A DNA stretch of 64,000 bases from Jacaranda mimosifolia (Eukaryota > Streptophyta > Magnoliopsida > Lamiales > Bignoniaceae): the NCBI GenBank assembly GCA_018894105.1, contig CM032131.1, positions 4,180,501 to 4,244,500 of the forward strand, written 5' to 3'. This document shows, one piece after another, positions 12,171 through 22,457 of this stretch. The notes beneath the pieces are model-generated. The model was given only the letters and a program-made list of their open reading frames with translations, searched no databases and was not told where the DNA came from. How positions within the stretch are numbered: the first letter of the stretch is position 1; every line of letters begins with the position of its first letter. Both the position numbers and the translations under genes were made by a program.

Positions 12171-12870
12171 GCTATACGGCTCGTATGGGCATCCGCTATA
12201 TACCAAGCTGTTACGCTTAGGTAAATTATTTGTCTGACTGGAATAAGTTGATTTTGCAATGCATGTCTGTAGTTTTCTTGGAATGCATATGCTTTGGGTT
12301 TGTTTTGTCTATCTGAATTCTGTTTATCTAAAATCTATCTTGGAGCAATAAGGCACGAGCATTTCCTGTTTAGCTATGTTTACTGTTTGATTCTAAATTT
12401 GTCATGTTCTGTATATTTAATTGATGATCTGTTGAGTTGAACCTTCATCGATAGATCTCTTATGTTATTCTTAAGTTATCCCTCGCTAAGTCTTTGGACT
12501 TACCCCCAATATCTCTTGATGGGGATGTCCTTGTACTTCAGGCTTGGAAGGATGTAAATATGTTTTGTAATAGATTATGTGCTTAAACTTGTGTATGGAT
12601 CACTTTTATGTTTCGTGAGAACTTGGAGATGTTCTGAGATGTTTGACTTGAACTTATGAATTGTAGTAGGTATAAAATGATGAATGATGAACTTGTGATG
12701 ATTTGAAATTCATACTTTTGTAAGGCGTGCTTAGGTTGAAGCTTGTTGCTATCTTTGAAATTTTTGGAAAAATTTTCTGATGAGGCCTGTTGTTAGAATT
12801 ATGTATGAGATTTAAGTCTGAATTAGAGTGGTGCCTCAGCTTAGGTGCTATCCCGAGTAGGGGTGCTACA

Positions 12871-14860
12871 TTGTCAACGGGTCATTTTTGGATCAAATCA
12901 GTTATATCCGAATCCAAATCTAATTATCAAAATTCATATTCGAATCTGACCTAATATCCTATAGAATCTTTGTTAGTCAGTACCATATTCAACAAAAAAT
13001 CTAACCCGATTTATTTATTTTTTCTTTTGAATTGTATAAAAATATTATATTTATAAATTAAGTTTACGTCATATTTGAATTAAATTTTTTTTTTATTATA
13101 TATTAGTCCAAAAATTAAATATTTGAATACTAAACCACTATCTCACATTATATTAATACATAGATGAACTATTATAAATTATTATAGGCAAAATTGCAAT
13201 TTTCATCCTGTAACATTGCTCGATTTGGTTTTTCGTCCTATAAGTTGCAAAATATCAATTTAGTCCTATAAGTATCAAAAAATTGTCACTTTTAGTCCTT
13301 TTTTCGCCGGAGCCAACGAAAGTCGCTGAAAAAACTAACGTGACTCGTCAAGCGAGTTCCTATTTGTAGTTTTTGCAAATAAAAATTGCAATTTTGTCCT
13401 GTAACTTCACCCCCTTTTGGATTTTGGTCCTATAAGTTGCAAAATTTCAATTTAGTCCTATAAGTATAAAAAAATTCACTTTATGTCCTTTTTTCTCGGG
13501 AGCCGATGAAAGTAGCCGGAAAAACTGACATGGCTAGCTAGGCACATGCCCATTTGGAGTTTTTGCTTTGTTGGCAGCTAACGTGGCTTGATTAATTGGG
13601 AAAAAAAAATGCCAACTAGATATATAATAAAATATATGTATATATAATATATATTTATGATATATATATCATATACATGATATACATTTATATATAATTT
13701 ATAATTATTTACTAATTAAAAAAATTAATCTACCATATTAACAATATTCTTTTAACTCGCTTAGTTAGCACAACTTTGAATTTAAAATTATACACATATA
13801 TAGACACACACACACACATATATATATAATTTATAATTATTTACTAATTAAAAAACAAAAATGAAATGGTGAAAATAATTTAATTTCAATTTTTAAATTA
13901 AAAATAATTAAATTAAAAATGAAAATTAAAAGAAAAAAAAAAGAAAGGAAAAAAATGGTACATTCCTCGATCCCCCCCCCCCCCTCAGAGGCCAGCCACC
14001 ATGGTCGCTGCCTGGCCAAATTTGGCCAAGAGGCCTCTGGCTAGGCAGCCATGGCCAGATCCATAGTTGGCATTTTTATTTTATTTTATTTTATTTTTTC
14101 ATTTAATCAAGCCACGTCAGCTGCCTACAAGGCAAAAATGCCAAATGGGCACATGCTCGGCAAGCCACGTCAGCTTTTCCAGCAACTGTTGTCGGCTCCA
14201 GCAAAAAAAAGACTAAAAGTGACAATTTTTTGATACTTATAGGACTAAATTAAAATTTTACAACTTATAGGACCAAAATCCAAAATACGTAAAGTTACAA
14301 GACAAAAATTGTAATTTTTAATCTTTTTTCCAATTCATCAAGCCACGTCAGCTACCAACAAGGCAAAAACTCCAAATGGGCACGTGTCCGATGAGCCCCA
14401 TTAGCTTTTCCGGCGAATTTCACTGGCTCCGGCCAAAAAAGGACTAAAAATGACAAGTTTTTGATACTTATAAGACTAAACTGAAATTTTACAACTTAGA
14501 GGATGAAAAACCAATTCATGCAAAGTTACAGGATGAAAATTGCAATTTTGCCTATTATTATATTTGATATTTTATCAGTATCTCTTATATTATGTCAATA
14601 TAATTAATATATATATATATTTTATTTTAAAATTTTTCTTAATATTATATATAAGAGTATTAATTTAATAAAAAATTATTAAAATTCAGATTTGAATCTT
14701 TAACGGATCGCATTGCTTAATTTCGTATATGATGCACTTGTTTTGGATTGTGGATATTATAATTGAATATGATCAATTGAATATTTTAATCGGATAAAAA
14801 TCATAAAATTTAAATTAAATTCGAATTAAAATCTGATTCATTGATAGCCATACATTCGTC
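12871..14860. mobile_element. hAT-like MITE relic split by a Mutator-type element
   Basis: The left flank (TGTCAACGGGTCATTTTTGGATC... from 12872) and the complement of the right flank (TATCAATGAATCAG... near 14850) form degenerate inverted repeats. Both then run into ATCCGAAT/ATTCGAAT-rich DNA, as in hAT MITEs of the TAGGGGTGTCAA type. The outermost bases on the left abut the solo LTR, so the true left end and duplication cannot be seen. Confidence 0.4.
13187..14553. mobile_element. Mutator-like (MULE) fold-back element, 9-bp duplication
   Basis: Long inverted repeats begin GGCAAAATTGCAATTTTCATCC on the left and AGGCAAAATTGCAATTTTCATCC on the right (complement). The element is flanked by a perfect 9-bp direct repeat ATTATTATA (13178-13186 and 14554-14562), the Mutator signature. 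Each arm consists of two related units of about 200 bp (13187-13382 and 13383-13600; 14095-14332 and 14333-14553). The centre is A/T microsatellite DNA plus a C-run (13974-13984) and a small GC-rich palindrome with repeated TGGCC. No transposase is present, so it is non-autonomous. The frames at 13837-14233 are arm sequence. Confidence 0.9.
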
Positions 14861-15026
14861 TATTTTGTTTCATCTCTGATCGTTGGTTGGGCTATTTTGT
14901 TTTATATCCTGTACTGCTGTGTAATTGATCAATACATAAAAAAATGGTTGATAAGTTCTTTATATGTCTTTTAGAGAGCTTGTCCTCGTCTAGATTTTTG
15001 TTTCTTCATGAAAATATATTATTATC

Positions 15027-15345
15027 ACGAGAAAAAAAAAATGTAGTGATAAAATAATAAATGATATATAAAATTTATCACTAATTATACACATTAAGTG
15101 GCAAAAGATTGTATTTTATTACTCAAATAAATTTTAATGATAATAAAAAACCTGTTACATACAATTGGATCATCACTATAGGTTATGCTGCTACAACATT
15201 AAGTTATATTGTGATAAAATAAAAACTATATTATTATCTAAAAATATTATTAGTAATAAAATAAAAATTATTGTCACTTAATATATGCCACTAGTGACAA
15301 TTTCTACATTGTCATTTATTTTTTTGCTACTAATTAGTAGTGCAT
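15027..15345. mobile_element. Possible short CACTA-like MITE
   Basis: The left end reads CACGAG followed by an A-run and ATGTAGTGATAAA. The right end, complemented, reads CACTACTAATTAGTAGC and then an A-rich run with AATGTAG. Between them are several copies of TCACTA, AGTGG and AGTGAC words, as in CACTA subterminal DNA. The flanking triplets TAT and CAT differ at one base, so the call is tentative. Confidence 0.35.
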
Positions 15346-15921
15346 TGAGATATTGTAAAATATTGAGAATTTTAATTATTTCTATTCAAAGAAAACCATG
15401 TAAATAAAATTAATTGATTATTTAAATAGATAGAATGCAAAATTAATTGGCGACCAAGTTTCACAGGAGAATCTGATGCTTCATAATTTTAATTACGTAT
15501 ACATAGATTAGAATCCAAAGGGATATATTGCATACGCATGCATATGATGAGTGTTGAGCCTATATATTTGTATCAATCTAATTATCTCTTTGCTTCCTAC
15601 AGCACTAAGTTTAACAGAATTTCTCATGCAACACAGTGTTTATACGACATTGGACACACAAACATGAACCATTGATGAAGCTCACATTGGATTGATCAAC
15701 CTTGCAGCAATTTCTAAATGAAACGTCTACTGATTTAGCTGGCACTCTTGGTCAACCAATGGAAGTCATGCAAATAAAAGTCCCCGATCCTTCGTGATTA
15801 AAAATAAAATTAATCAGATTTTCTATAAAATAAAAGATAAACAAAGATGCTCTGACATTTTCCATGGACTGTTTAAAGATTTTAGCCCCGAAGCAGCATC
15901 GTAAACTAATGTGCACTTATA

Positions 15922-15946
15922 CTCTCTCTCTCTCTCTCTCTCTCTC
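15922..15946. repeat. (CT)n microsatellite
   Basis: An uninterrupted CT dinucleotide run in intergenic DNA. Confidence 0.9.
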
Positions 15947-17321
15947 GATATGTATGTGTGTAAGGTACCCTATCTAGTGTTACCTAGGGTTTTATATTTG
16001 TGCCTATTTGTATCATATAATATATGATGTGTAAGATTAATGTCCACTATGGTTGGCATTGTCGCCAGGAGATCAATTTGTTTTCTTGGTTCAAATTTTC
16101 CTGGGGACATTAGTTCATGCATATTCTGTGTTTACGTGTATTTTGGGAACATGAGTTCACACACATTGTGTGTGCACGATTTACTAATGCACATTTTAGT
16201 CATCAACATAATATAAATCACGTCGGATGAACTTCCCACAACATGTATAGTTAAATCAGATGCATGTTGGATAAATTTAAAGATGCACACCAGCTGTACG
16301 TCAACATATATAATTGACAGTAATATATATATATATATACATACATATATATAAAAGTCGCGATACTAATTAATGTATGTAGCGTGATTCACATGCAAAT
16401 CAATTTTATTTTTCACAATTATCGAACCAGGTATAATTACATGAAATTCTTGGGACATGAAATTAAATTCCATACAAAAAGTACCAAGTTCTCTTTTGAT
16501 AAATAAATTTAATCTTCAACCAACACATTGAATGAGCAACTTACAAAAACAGAATAATTAATAATGCATGGGCCACTTCAACACTGTAGTCAATTAATCA
16601 AGCAAACTTCTTTATAAATCATTAATGTGGTGAGGTGATTTTATCGTGATTTTAAATTTTCCATTTTAATACATATTTTACTTTTGATTTATTTTATGGA
16701 TAAATGCTATATATAATAAGTGTCTTTATAAAAGAAAAGTTAAAAATACTCAACATTTATTTATGATGCAAACTAAATGCACAATTTGAACTTTTTTTCC
16801 TTCAAGAAAAATATGTGGTAGTACTTCAACATTGCAGAATATTGGTCAACCAACACAATCATGAAATTTATTTAATTGAGCATTATTTGTTGGACTGTTA
16901 TGAATTCTTTTTTTGTTCAGACATTCAACCTAACATTCATTCATTATTTGTTGGTCTATTCTAATTTCATTGAAGAAATTAATGATAATTATTCCATCTC
17001 ATCTGTCATTTAAAAAGTACCAACGTACAATATACACATGATGAATCTATCAGCGCACAATAAAAAAGCAGCAACTGCAATTTTCACTCAAATATAACAA
17101 CATAAGTAGTAAAACAAAGTATAATATAGTCGAATGGAGTCAAGCTGAGCATCAAATAATCATCTCCAAATAGCTAGGAAAGAAGTGAGAAGAAGAGGCA
17201 TTGCATTAAAATCAAGAAACATAAGTATCTTCATAACACAATCCAACATGTTACATGCACTAGCTAGACAAGAGCCCATAAAAAACATTCATATACGTAC
17301 ACATAAATATATACATACATC

Positions 17322-17347
17322 TGTGTGTGTGCGCGCGCGCGCGCGCG
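17322..17347. repeat. Compound (TG)n(CG)n microsatellite
   Basis: A TG run passes directly into a CG run. Alternating purine-pyrimidine DNA of this kind can adopt the Z form in vitro. Whether it does so here is unknown. It lies about 190 bp beyond the 3' end of the PROPEP-like gene. Confidence 0.85.
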
Positions 17348-17467
17348 AGTTTGTGGACATAAATTAAAGAACAAACAGAGAAAAACAAATATCAACTTCC
17401 AAACCCCAGTCTAGAAAAGTGTGCAGAGAGAGATGAACCCTAAACCATCACCCAAATCATACATCAA

Positions 17468-17471
<4 letters not shown>

Positions 17472-17499
<28 letters not shown>
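17472..17499. repeat. Poly(A) tract
   Basis: Twenty-eight consecutive A residues, which read as poly(T) on the strand of the neighbouring minus-strand gene, just beyond its stop codon. Confidence 0.9.
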
Positions 17500-17501
<2 letters not shown>

Positions 17502-17536
17502 AGAAAATAATTAACACTAGCAGTGCTCATAGAAAT

Positions 17537-17887
17537 TTAACTGGTGTTTGCATTAGTCTGAGGGCCTGGACCCCCACTTATGGGCGGTGGCGGTGGCGCT
17601 CCCCCACTCCTTGCCATCACCGCAGGCGGATCAGCCGGAGGGTCTGCTGTGGACGTCGACGGTGGATCCGCGGGCTGCTCGGCCGATGAAGAGGAGCTTT
17701 GGCTACTCCTTTCATCACCACCCTTAACGTTTGAAGAAGGATTTTGAGGCTTAGATTCGAAACCTAGACACTTGAGTATAGCCCGTATGAATTCTTGAAA
17801 ATAATTGCATGGAGTTCGAAGAAAAAAGGGTATTTCTCCGACATGAGTTTGTGTAACCTTATTTTTCTCTGATGTTGTCTTTTCCAT
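17537..17887 (-). CDS. PROPEP: PROPEP-like precursor of a plant elicitor peptide (Pep)
   Basis: This single-exon frame of 116 residues matches the layout of PROPEPs, cytosolic or tonoplast-associated precursors. On wounding or infection they release a C-terminal Pep of about 23 residues, which is sensed by PEPR receptor kinases at the cell surface. Residues 29-43 contain the PROPEP-type amphipathic segment FQEFIRAILKCLGF, like the calmodulin-binding-type helix of family members. Residues 51-90 are Ser/Pro/Asp-rich. The C-terminus has a Pro run and then ISGGPGPQTN, resembling the SG-x-x-G/P-x-x-N core. Arg93 would leave exactly 23 residues if cleaved after it, as metacaspases do in Arabidopsis. 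The ATG at 17887 is chosen; a longer frame upstream has no ATG. Oddities are one extra residue within the core and four residues (ANTS) after the usual terminal Asn. Confidence 0.8.
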   Translation of the reverse strand: MEKTTSEKNKVTQTHVGEIPFFLRTPCNYFQEFIRAILKCLGFESKPQNPSSNVKGGDERSSQSSSSSAEQPADPPSTSTADPPADPPAVMARSGGAPPPPPISGGPGPQTNANTS

Positions 17888-18815
17888 TTTCTCCGTCTGA
17901 TTTTCTGCTTCTGTGTAATTCAATGCTTGGTAGGTGGTGGGGGTTTAAATGAAACTATGCTGGTTTTTCAGTGTTTTTGTTTCTGGGTAAATAAAAAGGG
18001 GCGAAAATTACTTGTAAGTGTTGGGTTCTCGAAGTTCATCTTATAATGTTATTGTGCCCCGAGGGGCGAGGGCTTGACGGTGGCCACATGACATCTCCCG
18101 GGTCATTGTCGAAGGACAAAAGTACCCTTCTTGGATTTATAAGGATGGATGGATGCAAGTAAGGAAAATTCCATATTCTTTATTTGGATATTCTTTAACT
18201 AGATTTAATTTGTCTTTGAACATATTGTAATAATGTTATATAAAGTAAATTTTTTATATTATATATGATCTAATTATGCTTATAATACAATTTATATCCT
18301 AGCAATATATGGATAATATTGGAAGCTACTGATGATAGTATTGAAGGTTGAAGAATAAAAGAAAAAAATCATTGAAAAAGGAATTTATATCTTATCATTT
18401 GCTACATAGGAAGGCATTCATTTAATCCTACCGTATGCAACTCATCTCACTGAGATCAACCCATCAACTTCATCTTAATATCCCAAAATCACATAGGAGT
18501 TTCCCAAACTACATGAACCACTCAGAATTCTGGCTCAATCTAGAATTTATCAACAAACCAAGGCTTTGATAGAAGAAATGTATTGAAATGAATTCTCTGC
18601 TCATTCTTATATGAAGTAATTTCAAAGTCAAGCTTAACATCTACTATCCATAAATTTCATATCCGAGGATCATGTCCTAGTATAGTTCAAGTTCTCCTAT
18701 CCCAAGTGTTCACATCCTGGATATTTCCTAATTTAGGTTAAATCTCTAGTAGGCCAATCAAATTCAGTCAGAACAATCATTTATTCCCATGTGAACCTAG
18801 GTCATCAAAACCTAG
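17888..18815. other. Upstream flank of the PROPEP-like gene merging into a Gypsy leader remnant
   Basis: The first 250 bp are the putative promoter of the minus-strand PROPEP-like gene. The portion nearest 18815 should be the start of the internal region of the retrotransposon whose 5' LTR ends at 18830, because a primer-binding site lies between. No gag similarity could be recognised, so the internal part is truncated early. The exact junction between host and element DNA was not found. Confidence 0.45.
18074..18078 (+). promoter_or_regulatory. Possible W-box core upstream of the PROPEP-like gene
   Basis: TTGAC lies about 190 bp upstream of the start codon and is followed by G, so it also contains the TGACG word of as-1 elements. 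PROPEP genes in Arabidopsis are wound- and WRKY-responsive, so the site is plausible. A 5-bp match alone is weak evidence. Confidence 0.25.
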
Positions 18816-18827
18816 GATCTGATACCA
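18816..18827 (-). other. Primer-binding site for initiator tRNA-Met
   Basis: Read on the minus strand the site is TGGTATCAGATC, matching the plant tRNA-iMet primer-binding consensus TGGTATCAGAGC except near its end. It lies two bases beyond the LTR end at 18830, the standard position. This shows that the neighbouring LTR is a 5' LTR of a minus-strand element. Confidence 0.8.
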
Positions 18828-18829
18828 CA

Positions 18830-21800
18830 TGTAACACCCCCATTCGGGATCCCTCTTAGCTAAGGCACCATTCAATTTAGACTTAAATCTTAATCCATAA
18901 ACAAGCAATAGACCCAAAACATTTCAACTTAACTAATCAAAAACAGCAAAAATTTCAAACTTAATTAACATGACAAGCACTTAAAGACATTCCCTAATTC
19001 AACTTCTTATATCTAACATAACATATATAGACCTGAAGTCCTCCACATTAGTCCTGACATATCACATTGTCTCAAAACCAAAGTTTAACATTCAAGAGAG
19101 CTCAATAACATACACAAGCACCTGTTCTATTACAAAAGTATTTCTCCAGCCCAATTCAAGAGGCCATATCCTTCACTTGAACTTGTTTGAGAAAGTCAAA
19201 GAAATATGAAAGGGTAAGTCCAAAAACTTAGTGAGGGATAACAGTATCCATAAGCAATAGGGATATGTCGAGGAAGAATCAACTCAACAGGTCAAAATTT
19301 AACAAGTAAACAAGTACACTTCAAAATACAGGCATTAACAAGTTCGATAAACAAGCATTATCAAATTCAAGACTTTTAGTAGGTACTAGCTCGAGGTTTG
19401 TGACTGCCGACTCGAATGGTGCGGCCAGCTCAACCGCTTTACTATGGGACGTATCACCATCAACCAACTCAACCGATTTACTACAGGAGGTATCACCGCT
19501 AACTTGTTCGGCCCGGACAACAGCTCGAACTAGAACATGAACTACACCACCTTTATTGCTCCAAGAGCAAGTTTTAAGCGATCAAAATACAAGTATGAAT
19601 AAGCAAACCCATACAATATATGCATTTCAACAGATCAAGACAAAACATGCATATTGATTCACCTTATTCCATTCAAACAAGTACTTCCATAGTGTGACAG
19701 CTCGGCATACAATTTAGTTTGCCTATACGGACTGTATGGCACATTGCGAATACCTAAGTGGATTGCTTAGCGTACTACAGATACCTAAGCGGACTGCTTA
19801 GAGTATCGTGGACACCAAGGTGGACTGCAAGGTGTGTCCTAAGTATCCCAGTATTCTGCATAGGATTGGCACTTGGCCCAAGTACTATCTCCACACAAGT
19901 ATGACAAGTGTCAATCAAGCAATTGGATTTGCTAACAAGGCAATACATGAACAACCAACAAGTACAGTCAGGCCAACATGGCTAGATAACAGGATACAAA
20001 CGAGCAAGTATGCCGGCAAGGCATCTGATAACAATTCAAGATGGAAACAAGTACAATAACAAGTACCAATCATGACAAGTACAAGACAAGATAAAAGGAA
20101 GTTATGGGCGCCAGAACAAACAAGAACAAACTCAACTGAGTGAAACAAGAACTAACCCTCTTGGGGTACACAAATCGAATAATAGATCACGAGCAAGTAC
20201 ACTATCAAGTACAGATTTCGATAAACATGAGCAAGTACAGCTTCAAGCAAATTTAATCCTTACAGGGGTTTTTCCACAAGTACAGATAGAATAATCGAGG
20301 CCAAAGTGGCAGACCCTCACCTTCGTAATCTTAGATACATCAACTGAAATAAGCAATTTACTGGTCCACGAGACCTACTTCTTCATCACCTAACCAAAAC
20401 GTATAATTATAGATTTGACTCCCAGTACATCACTATCATGCTTATCATTAATCCAAATTCACTAATTAACCTATTAACATGATAGTTTAAAGCTTCAATA
20501 GCACTATCGTCCCAATAATGGCTAATAGGTTAGTAGTGCCAAAGTAACACTCAGTTTTTATATCAATTCACTTATCAGGATATAGACTAGTCCTTAATTA
20601 CATAATCTTTTCATAATATCAACCTAACGTCACAATAGATGCTTAATTCTTCATAATTAATCCCAACAATTGCCACTTAGGTCTTGAACCCATGAATATA
20701 GAATTGTCTTACTTATTAACCTTAATTAACCAAAGATGCCAAACAATATATTATATCCGGGCCCACTAGGTACATAATTCCAACCATGCATGGTCTCATT
20801 ATATATATACAATCCATATGATAATCCTCATTTATAACATAGTACAATATTTGAAGCAATACGGTACAACATGTGTATATATATAATTAAACACTTTTCC
20901 CAACTCTTTTACCCACGAATCGATCAACGAGACCCCGAATTCATCAATCAATACCATCGCTGCGATCGTCGCATCAAGGAGCAAATTTTGCCTCAACATT
21001 GCCGCCGCATCGTGGCCACTGTCCACTGTCGGACATGCACAAAACCACCACCACAAGACGCCTTTTAGCCTCCTGAACCCAACGCCACAACCAATTTTGA
21101 GTTTCATCGCCGGGAAAGTTGTCAATTGAAGCTCCAAACTTTGTTGGGTATCACTCGTTGTCGTTGCCTGAAGCTCCGATTCTGCCATTGCTGGTGGATG
21201 GTTCAAGAATCTAAAGATATCAACTTAGGGGTGTTCAAATCCAATCCAATCCAAAAAAAAACCGATGAACCGATCCAAAAAATCAAAAACCGATCAAAAC
21301 CGAACTTTTTTGGATTGAATTGGATTTGTTTTCTTAAAACCGATTGGATTGGATCGGTTTTCGGTTTTAATCTAAAAAACCGATCCAATCCAAACCGAAC
21401 CAAAATTATATACTAATAATATAAAAAATATATATCTTAATTGTAAAATACACAAATAAATTAAAATAAACTAAATTTAGGACTTTTTCACTTTCAAAAA
21501 TCAAATATATAGGGATAATTATTGTGGACTTATAACTTTATAGTTGTGTGTTCTTACATAATAAAACTTAATTCCACAAGATTAGTGTGATATGATAGCT
21601 AAATAAAATTTACAAATTGATTGATTAAATTAGTTTACTTATCAATAGTAATTTGTCAAATATTTCAATTAAATATTTAAATTGAAAAATCGATTAACCG
21701 ATCCAATCCAAACCGATTTAAAATGGATTGGATTGGATCGGATTTACAATAAAAGTCAAACCAATCCAAACCGATCCAATATACATTATATAGTTTGGAT

Positions 21801-22457
21801 CGGTTGACTTTTGTCCCAAAATCGATCCAAACCGAACCGCGAACACCCCTATATCAACTCACTCCTTAAGCTTAGATATGCCAAAAATGCTGCCCAGAAT
21901 CCTATCTCTGCCGCTGCTTCGCCATCCCCATCACACATCGTCACTGCCGAGCTTCAACTCCAATTTTTCGGTGAACCGTTGCTCGAAGCACCATGGTGTT
22001 GTGCGCGAGTGTAGCTGAGAGTGAGAGGAGAAGGTTTATAGATTTGGGTTTGAAAGAAACCTGTTGTTGGAAGAAAATCACCGGCGAGAGGAGAGGGAAG
22101 TGATGCGGTAAGAAGAAAAGGAAAAATGGGGTGAAAACGAAATTTTCATATATATATATATGCCATTTTTGAGATATTCTAATTCAACCCTAAGTAATTA
22201 TTAATTCATGCAATTGAGTCCTGCCAATTATTTAAATTACGATTGAATCCTGCTTGACCTAAAACCTTACATGCAAACCCCCAACTTTCAAAATGTGGTC
22301 CAATCAAGTCTCTATAAATTGCGATTTGACCCCAAAATTTCCAACTTCCTTGCAATTAAGTCATTTTATTTATTTTCGAGCCCTAAAATTGGAGCGACCA
22401 CTTTCTTGAATTTCAAATTCTTATTTTTCAAAAATACTGAATTTTAGGAGTATTACA
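18830..22457 (-). mobile_element. 5' LTR of a truncated Gypsy (Tekay/Del-like) element
   Basis: On the minus strand the LTR starts TGTAATACTCCTAAAATTCAG at 22457 and ends GGGGGTGTTACA at 18830. Both ends match the copies at 9963 and 58885. It contains the ACTTAGTGAGGGATAA block (19227) shared with them and a GC-rich block (20920-21200 and 21870-22140), and is split by a hAT MITE at 21226-21851. Without that insert it is about 3.0 kb. The 5-mers flanking its ends differ, as expected when only one LTR of an element remains. Small frames at 19808-21206 are part of the LTR. Confidence 0.8.
21226..21851. mobile_element. hAT MITE, perfect 8-bp duplication TATCAACT
   Basis: The ends are TAGGGGTGTTCAAATCC on the left and TAGGGGTGTTCGCGGTTCGG on the right (complement). 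TATCAACT flanks it at 21218-21225 and 21852-21859. The body is made of GGATTGGATCGG-like words and their complements, so the whole 626 bp can fold back. It has no coding capacity; frames within it are palindromic artefacts. It inserted after the surrounding LTR was in place. Confidence 0.92.

Larger units (their letters stand above)
9963..12870 (+). mobile_element. Solo LTR of a long-LTR Gypsy (Tekay/Del-like) retrotransposon
   Basis: The element starts TGTAACACCC and ends GGGGTGCTACA. It is flanked by TTTTC (9958-9962) and TTGTC (12871-12875), a 5-bp duplication with one change. No primer-binding site or gag-pol follows, so it is a solo LTR of 2908 bp. It shares its ends and the CCCTCGCTAAGTCTTTGGACT block (12481) with the copies at 18830 and 58885. 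Inside are a pyrimidine-rich stretch (10250-10340), a GC-rich gene-like block (10320-10860), a CGG microsatellite (10764-10786) and a minisatellite (11950-12170). Small frames at 10168-10740 and 11673-11882 belong to the LTR. The lineage name is inferred from LTR length and start sequence. Confidence 0.85.
14863..17184. other. Intergenic DNA with microsatellites
   Basis: AT-rich DNA with no supported gene. It holds a possible CACTA-type MITE (15027-15345), a CT microsatellite (15922-15946) and TA-rich runs near 16324-16345. Individual short frames have no codon structure or family match that I recognise. Confidence 0.5.

Noticed and set aside
13837..14233. Frames on both strands near the centre of the Mutator-type element
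   Set aside because: They are formed by the inverted arms and a C-run. No transposase motif is present.
17888..17923. A 12-residue N-terminal extension of the PROPEP-like frame
   Set aside because: The extension begins at TTG, not ATG. The ATG at 17887 gives a start typical of the family.
19808..21206. Several small frames on both strands at 19.8-21.2 kb
   Set aside because: All lie inside the minus-strand Gypsy LTR and have no counterpart in known proteins.
21203..21416. Frames of Asn/Pro/Lys/Asp repeats on both strands
   Set aside because: They are the GGATCGG/CCGATCC fold-back arm of a hAT MITE.
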